DNA of 6,005 bases from Anaerolineae bacterium. GTDB lineage: Bacteria; Chloroflexota; Anaerolineae; B4-G1; SLSP01. The notes under the pieces were generated by a model. That model did not search any database. It was not told the origin of the DNA and saw only the letters and a program-made list of their open reading frames with translations. This document shows, piece after piece, positions 1 to 3,641 of the stretch. The translations under genes and the position numbers were made by a program. The stretch lies in contig JAIOSN010000262.1 in NCBI GenBank assembly GCA_021107605.1, forward strand, positions 1 to 6,005. The letters are read 5' to 3'. How positions within the stretch are numbered: the first letter of the stretch is position 1; every line of letters begins with the position of its first letter.

Positions 1-259
1 AGAGAGAGTCTGAGCGCATCAGCGAGAGCAGTTCCGTTACCGATTGTTCATGGAGCTGTCCCGCCGCGCGTACCGGCAATTGTCCACCGTGGTGATGGTC
101 ATTATCGCCCCCGTGCAGAGTGGAGGAGATGCCGGCTTGCAACTGCCCGCCCACTTCCACCCCGACTACGGTCCAATATGCGCCGATGCAGATATCCACT
201 AATTGCGCCTCGGCGGCCGCTCCCATTACTTCAACCAATAAATCGTCGATGATTGTCAT
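1..259 (-). CDS. DUF4213/DUF364 putative heavy-metal chelation protein, N-terminal part (partial)
   Basis: The reading frame runs leftward from the ATG at 259-257 to the window edge: 86 codons with no stop, so the C-terminal part is missing. The start is supported by a strong Shine-Dalgarno (AAGGAGG on the minus strand, about 264-270) placed 4 nt before the ATG. The visible protein has a short helical N-terminus (MTIIDDLLVEV), then VDICIGAYWTVVGVE, a Gly-rich stretch leading to GISSTLHGGDNDHHHGG, and PVRAAGQLHEQSVTELLSLM. From memory this order (IG.yWTaV, G.asTL, His-rich loop, pvrdAG.L...sa.eLa.l) is that of DUF4213, which precedes a DUF364 domain in proteins named putative heavy-metal chelation proteins. 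The HDNDHHH-type loop could bind metal, but that is inference. It is transcribed divergently from the histidine phosphatase gene. The family call is fairly secure; the biochemical role is not established. Confidence 0.75.
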   Translation of the reverse strand, partial: MTIIDDLLVEVMGAAAEAQLVDICIGAYWTVVGVEVGGQLQAGISSTLHGGDNDHHHGGQLPVRAAGQLHEQSVTELLSLMRSDSL

Positions 260-285
260 GTAACCTCCTTATTTAGCCATGAGTT

Positions 286-334
286 GTTAGCCGTTAGCCA
301 TTTGCTATTTGCTATTTGCTATTTGCTATTTGCC
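286..334. repeat. Seven-unit heptamer tandem array in a divergent promoter region
   Basis: Seven consecutive 7-bp units fill this stretch: GTTAGCC twice (286-299), ATTTGCT four times (300-327) and ATTTGCC once (328-334). An isolated TTAGCC also lies at 273-278. The array sits between two divergent genes and ends one base before the symmetric -10 region, so it covers the -35 position of the plus-strand promoter and would be transcribed in the leader of the minus-strand gene. It resembles in kind the heptameric short tandem repeats described in filamentous cyanobacteria; a link to those is not claimed. Confidence 0.85.
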
Positions 335-343
335 AATTATAAT
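316..343 (+). promoter_or_regulatory. Promoter of the histidine phosphatase gene with symmetric -10 box
   Basis: A perfect TATAAT lies at 338-343. It is part of ATTATAAT (336-343), which is its own reverse complement, so the minus strand also reads TATAAT (341 to 336). The best plus-strand -35 is TTGCTA at 316-321 (4 of 6 to TTGACA, 16-nt spacer), provided by the heptamer array. The A of the ATG at 352 is only 9 nt after the last base of the -10, and no Shine-Dalgarno lies between. The transcript would therefore begin at or within a few bases of the start codon. No good minus-strand -35 was found. Confidence 0.55.
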
Positions 344-351
344 CTCACCTT

Positions 352-930
352 ATGAAACTACTACTGACCAGACATGGACAATCGCGTTGGCAGACGGACG
401 GCGATAGCGCCGGAGTGGACGCACCGTTGAGCCGGCTGGGTGAGTTGCAAGCCCATCGTCTGGGGAGATATCTCCAGCAGCATGAGGAGATTGACCGCAT
501 AATCACCAGTAACCTTAGCCGCGCCCACAAGACAGCCACTATTGCGGCCTCCTATCTTGACCTGCCTGTCACTGTGGAACCGGCCCTGCGCGAGTTCGAG
601 AGTTGGGATGCCGGCAGCCCGCCGGCCCCGCGCGCTATCTGGGAGCCGGCGCCGGCCTCAGAACCACATCCCGAACATTGCGCTTTTAGAGCGCGTATCC
701 GCACCGCACTGAAGCAAACCATCAGCAACGGAGAGGGCGAGGAGACCGTCTTGTTAGTGGCGCACGGGGGAACAATAGGGACGATGTTACGCCTCCTGTT
801 AGGCTCTGAGGTGCAGCGGATTTGGACGCTGAACACGGCTTTGCATTCTCTGAGTTGGACGGGGAAATTTTGGCTGATCGGGTATCTGAACCGCGTGGAA
901 CATCTACCGCGTCCGCTGCGGAGCAGCTGA
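352..930 (+). CDS. Histidine phosphatase family protein (phosphoglycerate mutase / CobC-like)
   Basis: A 192-residue cytoplasmic protein of the branch-1 histidine phosphatase superfamily, which removes phosphate through a phosphohistidine intermediate. The N-terminal signature LLLTRHGQS carries the nucleophile His8 with Arg7. ITSNLSRAHKTA holds the second phosphate-binding Arg (Arg57). LREFESWDAG (79-88) holds the likely acid Glu81 or Glu83. LLVAHGGTIGTML places the second catalytic His at 138. All core residues are present and the length is typical for small members such as alpha-ribazole phosphatase (CobC) or broad phosphatases. The substrate cannot be told from sequence, and no cobalamin genes are in view. 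Translation probably starts on a leaderless or near-leaderless mRNA, since no ribosome-binding site precedes the ATG. The stop is 3 nt before the DUF2085 ATG, so the two are very likely cotranscribed. Confidence 0.88.
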   Translation: MKLLLTRHGQSRWQTDGDSAGVDAPLSRLGELQAHRLGRYLQQHEEIDRIITSNLSRAHKTATIAASYLDLPVTVEPALREFESWDAGSPPAPRAIWEPAPASEPHPEHCAFRARIRTALKQTISNGEGEETVLLVAHGGTIGTMLRLLLGSEVQRIWTLNTALHSLSWTGKFWLIGYLNRVEHLPRPLRSS

Positions 931-933
931 GCG

Positions 934-1749
934 ATGCGCCAACAGAGTATCCGCCGTTGGGCCTGGGCTGGAGGAGTGTTAGCCGCCTGTGCTGTGCTGG
1001 CCTTTCTCCTGCTAACCCCACCTGCACTTCTCCGCAAGCTAGATTACATCGGGGCGGGAGTTTGCCACCGGTACGCCACTCATAGCTTCTTTCTTGCCGG
1101 GCGCCAGCTGCCACTCTGCCAGCGTTGCACCGGGACTTTCACCGGCGCGCTGCTAGGTCTGACATTGCAATGGGGACTCCTCCGTCGCCGGCGCGCTTGG
1201 CGCTTCCCCCCGTACTGGATCTGGGGATTTATGGCGCTCTTCTTCCTGCTCTGGGGGCTAGATGGCTTCAACTCCTTCACTACTTTTAATCAGGATGCGA
1301 GCGGGTGGCTCGGCTACGCGCCTCAACCCTGGTTGCGGCTCCTCTCCGGCACGCTGATGGGTTTGAGTATGAGCCTGCTCTTGGTACCGGCTTTTAATTT
1401 GACTGTATGGGGAGACGGTCTCCCTGAGCAAACGGTGCAGAGCGGGAGCGAGCTGGCCCTGCTGGTCGCCGGAGGGTTGCTCCAAGCAGCCTTGATTTAT
1501 TCCTGCGCCGGCTGGCTGCTCTATCCGGTGGCGGTGTATAGTGCGGCCGGTGTGCTGGGGATGTTCCTCTTGCTGGGCATGATGGTCTGGGTGATGGCGG
1601 TGGGACTTGATCAGAGTTACACACGCTGGCGGCAGTTGTGGCTGCCCGCATGCTGGGGAATTGTCTTCGCGGCCCTCATCCTCGGCGGCATGGTACTGCT
1701 GCGGTTCTTCCTTATGAGGACGATTGATGGGGTGCCGGGGGTAGGATAA
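934..1749 (+). CDS. DUF2085 family integral membrane protein
   Basis: A 271-residue polytopic membrane protein. After a first transmembrane segment (about 10-30) comes the family signature: AGVCHRYATHSFFLAGRQLPLCQRCTG, with Cys44-His45-Arg46 and the Cys62-x-Arg-Cys65-x-Gly67 cluster. Further hydrophobic stretches lie at about 66-83, 93-112 (ending in the typical LDGFNSF), 134-158, 173-195, 197-224 and 236-261. From memory this C-H-R plus P-L-C-x-R-C-T-G pattern defines DUF2085, a family without a firmly known function. The invariant Cys/His set suggests metal or redox chemistry at the membrane, which is inference. The start follows the phosphatase stop by 3 nt with GGAG at 920-923, so translational coupling is likely. 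No convincing terminator follows; an AT-rich stretch and then a palindromic element begin within 90 nt. Confidence 0.85.
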   Translation: MRQQSIRRWAWAGGVLAACAVLAFLLLTPPALLRKLDYIGAGVCHRYATHSFFLAGRQLPLCQRCTGTFTGALLGLTLQWGLLRRRRAWRFPPYWIWGFMALFFLLWGLDGFNSFTTFNQDASGWLGYAPQPWLRLLSGTLMGLSMSLLLVPAFNLTVWGDGLPEQTVQSGSELALLVAGGLLQAALIYSCAGWLLYPVAVYSAAGVLGMFLLLGMMVWVMAVGLDQSYTRWRQLWLPACWGIVFAALILGGMVLLRFFLMRTIDGVPGVG

Positions 1750-1833
1750 TTTTTTTAGCTACACAGAGAACTCAAAGCAGGCCCAGTGTAGGTTGTTAGG
1801 CGGCCTTCTGGTCCAGCTTTTCCAACTAAATAC

Positions 1834-1975
1834 ATTACTACTCAGGCGGGCTAGACCTCCGCGGTCTTGACATAGGTTTTGCGGGGCAAAGTACCTACCA
1901 AAACCGAGATTGCGCCACCGAGTGGCAGATTGGTAGACCTCGGAGGTCTGCAAATAGGCCAGCCTGAGTAGTAAC
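1834..1975. mobile_element. MITE-like palindromic element 1 (142 bp) with 8-bp flanking repeats
   Basis: Terminal inverted repeats TTACTACTCAGGC (1835-1847) and GCCTGAGTAGTAA (1962-1974) match 13/13, and GGC follows after one mismatch. The flanks CTAAATAC (1826-1833) and CTAAACAC (1976-1983) form a 7/8 direct repeat that fits a target-site duplication. Inside, a 15-bp palindromic box lies near each end: AGACCTCCGCGGTCT (1853-1867) and AGACCTCGGAGGTCT (1935-1949, perfect 7-bp arms). Between them are the triloop hairpins TTTGC-GGG-GCAAA (1878-1890), extended by TAGGT/ACCTA, and GCCAC-CGA-GTGGC (1914-1926). There is no coding capacity, so it would be non-autonomous. It fills most of the gap between the DUF2085 gene and the mazEF promoter. 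Confidence 0.7.
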
Positions 1976-2000
1976 CTAAACACCTCCTTTCCTCACTGGT

Positions 2001-2040
2001 TTGACAAAACGTCAAGCCGATGTATCTTCTTAGTAGATAC
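2001..2040 (+). promoter_or_regulatory. mazEF promoter and two overlapping candidate operators
   Basis: A perfect -35 TTGACA (2001-2006) is followed after 16 nt by TATCTT (2023-2028; 4 of 6 to TATAAT). The -35 lies in the inverted repeat TTGAC-N5-GTCAA (2001-2015). The -10 lies in GTATCT-N7-AGATAC (2022-2027 / 2035-2040). The two dyads are centred about 23 bp apart, roughly two helical turns. MazE-type antitoxins and MazEF complexes are known to repress their own operons by binding such sites, so these are natural operator candidates. The promoter assignment is good; the operator role is inferred. Confidence 0.6.
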
Positions 2041-2059
2041 CTGGAGAGGAGGCATTGCT

Positions 2060-2302
2060 ATGAAAACGCGAGTGCAGAAATGGGGCAACAGTCTGGCCCT
2101 ACGCATCCCCAAACCTTTCGCTACGGAAATTGGGTTGCGGCGGAATTCATCGGTTGAGGTGTCGGTAGTGGAAGGGCGACTGATCATCGTGCCGGTCGTA
2201 GAGCCTGCTTTGACCCTCAAACATCTTTTAGCCCAAGTGAACGAGGACAATTTGCACGGTGAAATTGAGACCGGGCCTGCGGTGGGACGAGAGGCGTGGT
2301 GA
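2060..2302 (+). CDS. mazE: MazE family antitoxin (AbrB-type swapped-hairpin DNA-binding protein)
   Basis: An 80-residue antitoxin that neutralises MazF and represses the operon. The N-terminal part MKTRVQKWGNSLALRIPKPF is the classic SpoVT/AbrB-fold dimerisation and DNA-binding strand-loop (WGNSlalRIPk), and it continues to about residue 45 (VEVSVVEGRLIIVPV). The C-terminal part, LTLKHLLAQVNEDNLHGEI (51-69) plus the ending GREAW, matches the flexible tail by which E. coli MazE wraps MazF (TLaeLv..i...NlHe.id.g...kE.W). The ATG has AGGAGG at 2047-2052, 7 nt upstream. The length is close to the E. coli protein. Its stop overlaps the region of the mazF start, so the pair is translationally coupled. 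No defects are seen, and the antitoxin looks functional. Confidence 0.93.
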   Translation: MKTRVQKWGNSLALRIPKPFATEIGLRRNSSVEVSVVEGRLIIVPVVEPALTLKHLLAQVNEDNLHGEIETGPAVGREAW

Positions 2303-2307
2303 ATCCC

Positions 2308-2652
2308 ATGGTCTATGTTCCCAAACGCGGCGATGTGGTCTGGATTACATTGAATCCCCAGGCAGGGCATGAACAAGCGGGGCGGCGACCGGCGGTGGTA
2401 CTTTCGCCAGCAGCCTACAATGGCCAGGTAGGGTTAGCAATACTCTGTCCCATCACGAGGCAAGTGAAAGGATACCCGTTTGAGGTGCAGATACCCAGGG
2501 GGTTAGCCGTCAGTGGAGTTATTCTGACCGACCAAGTGAAGAGTTTGGACTGGCGTGCCCGTGGAGCGGAGTTGGCAGGCAGATTGCCAGTTGCAACGGT
2601 AGCCGAAGTGCTGCAAAAACTCAATACGCTGTTAGGCAGGCAAGAGTCATGA
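2308..2652 (+). CDS. mazF: MazF family mRNA-cleaving endoribonuclease toxin
   Basis: A 114-residue ribosome-independent endoribonuclease toxin that aligns end to end with E. coli MazF. It has YVPKRGDVVWITLNP, the catalytic and binding segment GHEQAGRRPAVVLSP (Glu22, Arg27, equivalent to E. coli Glu24 and Arg29), CPITRQVKGYPFEV (Thr50, equivalent to Thr52) and LTDQVKSLDWRARG (74-86). All residues thought to matter for cleavage are present, so the toxin is predicted active; its recognition triplet or longer site cannot be read from sequence. Start choice is uncertain: ATG 2308 gives the best family fit, but the in-frame GTGs at 2296 and 2299 overlap the mazE stop, and the one at 2299 makes a classic 4-nt GTGA overlap with AGAGG just upstream. 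Either way it is coupled to mazE. Confidence 0.93.
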   Translation: MVYVPKRGDVVWITLNPQAGHEQAGRRPAVVLSPAAYNGQVGLAILCPITRQVKGYPFEVQIPRGLAVSGVILTDQVKSLDWRARGAELAGRLPVATVAEVLQKLNTLLGRQES

Positions 2653-2680
2653 TTATATGCCGTACTAGGCAAAACCAAGC

Positions 2681-2694
2681 CGACTAACAAGTCG
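2681..2694 (+). other. Small hairpin downstream of mazF
   Basis: CGACT-AACA-AGTCG forms a 5-bp stem with a 4-nt loop, 29 nt after the mazF stop. No T-tract follows, so it is not a convincing intrinsic terminator. The rest of 2653-2764 holds no gene. It does contain TTTTGTGGC (2741-2749), which pairs with GCCACAAA at 2931-2938 on the far side of element 2 and may mark an older palindrome that was split. Confidence 0.35.
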
Positions 2695-2764
2695 CTGAAC
2701 CCGATCTCGCTATCGAGTCGCCTCTTGAGACCGTATTCGGTTTTGTGGCATTTCGGGTCAAGTT

Positions 2765-2907
2765 GTATCTTCTCAATAAGTAGGGGGAACCATGGCGGTT
2801 CTGCTATGCTCACCCCGGAGACACCGAGCACACTGAGAAAAAATAAAAAAACTCTGTGCCCTCCGTGTCTCTGTGGTGAAAACTGCCCCGAAATATTGAG
2901 ATGATAC
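2765..2907. mobile_element. MITE-like element 2 (143 bp) with perfect 8-bp target duplication
   Basis: Terminal inverted repeats GTATCTTCTCAATA (2765-2778) and TATTGAGATGATAC (2894-2907) match at 13 of 14 positions. They are bordered exactly by the perfect direct repeat GTCAAGTT at 2757-2764 and 2908-2915. A GGGG/CCCC pair (2783-2787 / 2886-2889) extends the symmetry inward. The core is a second, 27-bp imperfect inverted repeat (2811-2837 and 2852-2878, 21 of 27 matching) around an A-rich loop. The core belongs to the CACC..GAGACAC..GAG..CACTGAG type seen again at 3418-3557. There is no transposase; the element would be mobilised in trans. The whole unit could form a long imperfect hairpin as RNA or cruciform DNA. 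Confidence 0.8.
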
Positions 2908-2938
2908 GTCAAGTTTGGTTTCGCGCCAAAGCCACAAA

Positions 2939-2982
2939 GCGGGTTAGCTCCCGCCGGTTATATACGGCACAATGAGGTCATT
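2939..2982 (+). promoter_or_regulatory. Leader region of the FtsB/DivIC-like gene
   Basis: The hairpin GCGGG-TTAGCT-CCCGC lies at 2939-2954, followed by TATATA (2959-2964), a possible but weak -10. GAGGT (2974-2978), 4 nt before the ATG at 2983, is the ribosome-binding site. Only the ribosome-binding site is well supported; no clear -35 was seen because the hairpin occupies that position. Confidence 0.35.
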
Positions 2983-3402
2983 ATGGAAAAATCACGGGAA
3001 CAGTTTTGGTTGCGAAGAATCTCCTGGCTGGTTTGGGGCTTGCTGGGCGTGCTGCTCCTGCTCCTTTTTTCTGTCTTCTCGCGGGCTTGGATGTTACGGC
3101 AAACGCTCCAGGAACAGAATGCGTTATTGCGTCCCCTACTGACGACAGAGGCTAACCAACACGCTACACTGGAAGCCCAGTTGGAATATGTGCAGAGTAC
3201 TGCTTACGTGGAAGAGTGGGCGCGTCTGCGCGCCAGGATGACCTATCCGCAAGAAGTGTTGGTTGTTCCGCTTTTACCCTCGCCCACCGCGACGTCCACT
3301 GCGATGCCTACCGCGATACCTACCATGACGCCTACTGCGACGCCCACCCTCGCGCCATTTTGGCAACGTTGTTGGCAATCCATCCGCGGGGAGAGTCGCT
3401 GA
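2983..3402 (+). CDS. FtsB/DivIC-like septum formation initiator protein with Pro/Thr-rich tail
   Basis: A 139-residue bitopic membrane protein. A short basic N-terminus (about 1-12) precedes one transmembrane helix (about 15-33, WLVWGLLGVLLLLLFSVF). A predicted coiled coil rich in Leu and Gln (about 36-72) follows. Next comes STAYVEEWARLRARMTYPQE (71-90), which fits the FtsB/DivIC pattern of 'yiE.wAR..l.m..pgE' after the coiled coil. Such proteins link early and late division proteins (FtsL, FtsQ/DivIB) at the septum. The C-terminus is odd: VVPLLP, then a run of Pro-Thr repeats (about 99-122), then an aromatic end, APFWQRCWQSIRGESR. The Pro/Thr tail is typical of Chloroflexota surface proteins. 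GAGGT at 2974 supports the start. The family call rests on architecture and one motif, so another coiled-coil membrane protein is possible. No cell-division neighbours are visible. Confidence 0.7.
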   Translation: MEKSREQFWLRRISWLVWGLLGVLLLLLFSVFSRAWMLRQTLQEQNALLRPLLTTEANQHATLEAQLEYVQSTAYVEEWARLRARMTYPQEVLVVPLLPSPTATSTAMPTAIPTMTPTATPTLAPFWQRCWQSIRGESR

Positions 3403-3410
3403 ATGCCTCC

Positions 3411-3557
3411 GCTATCTCACCACGAAGACACGGAGAACACTGAGAAAAAAAATCTGGGTTGACTTCACTGAAAAAAGATAGCTCACCGCAAAGACGCAAA
3501 GAACGCTAATGAAGAAAATTTAGTTTCAAATCCCTGTGCTCTCCGTGCCTCGTGGTG
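3411..3557. repeat. Composite CACC-type inverted repeat unit (second copy of element 2 core)
   Basis: The left arm at 3418-3444 (CACCACGAAGACACGGAG followed by AACACTGAG) and the right arm at 3534-3557 (ending CCGTGCCTCGTGGTG) are inverted repeats with one gap and few mismatches. A diverged extra left arm in direct orientation lies between them at 3484-3510 (CACCGCAAAGACGCAAAG...). GCTATCT (3411-3417) and AGATAGC (3476-3482) form another perfect inverted pair around the first left arm. The A-rich run after the left arm mirrors that in element 2 (2811-2878). Unlike element 2, no outer terminal repeat or target duplication was found, so mobility is only inferred. It occupies most of the 239-nt gap between the FtsB-like gene and the next start. 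Confidence 0.7.
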
Positions 3558-3626
3558 AAATTCTTAGGGGCGCGGTATGGAAACCTGCGAATGATTTCCC
3601 CGCTCTACCCAGTGAATTCCATAAAT

Positions 3627-3634
3627 AAGGAAAG
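3627..3634 (+). promoter_or_regulatory. Ribosome-binding site deciding the 3642 start
   Basis: AAGGAAAG lies 7 nt before the ATG at 3642. The same frame is open back to a GTG at 3552, but that codon lies inside the repeat right arm (GTGGTG, 3552-3557). The extra 30 residues it would add are not membrane-like, and the family normally begins with a first transmembrane helix, as MTILLYITAFIGG does here. Confidence 0.7.
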
Positions 3635-3641
3635 ATTCATT

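Noticed and set aside
552..1114. Two minus-strand frames opposite the phosphatase and DUF2085 genes
   Set aside because: Both are opposite genes with complete family motifs; their own translations are low-complexity Arg/Ser/Pro sequences.
1750..1834. Terminator or small gene after the DUF2085 gene
   Set aside because: A T run (1750-1757) follows the stop but no stable hairpin precedes it, and no frame with a ribosome-binding site was seen.
2811..2878. Bidirectional terminator between mazF and the FtsB-like gene
   Set aside because: The inverted repeat is imperfect and the A/T runs lie in the loop, not after the stem; it sits inside a defined insertion element. A secondary terminating effect is not excluded.
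2415..2912. 165-codon open frame on the minus strand
   Set aside because: It runs antisense through mazF and then through element 2; its middle (VFLFFLSVLGVSGVS) is the translated inverted repeat. No family resemblance and no ribosome-binding site.
3216..3443. 75-codon plus-strand frame rich in Asp, His and Thr
   Set aside because: It is the alternate phase of the Pro/Thr repeat-encoding DNA and ends in the intergenic repeat.
3418..3557. Possible CRISPR array
   Set aside because: Only two direct arms, diverged and unequal, plus one inverted arm; no regular spacers and no cas genes.
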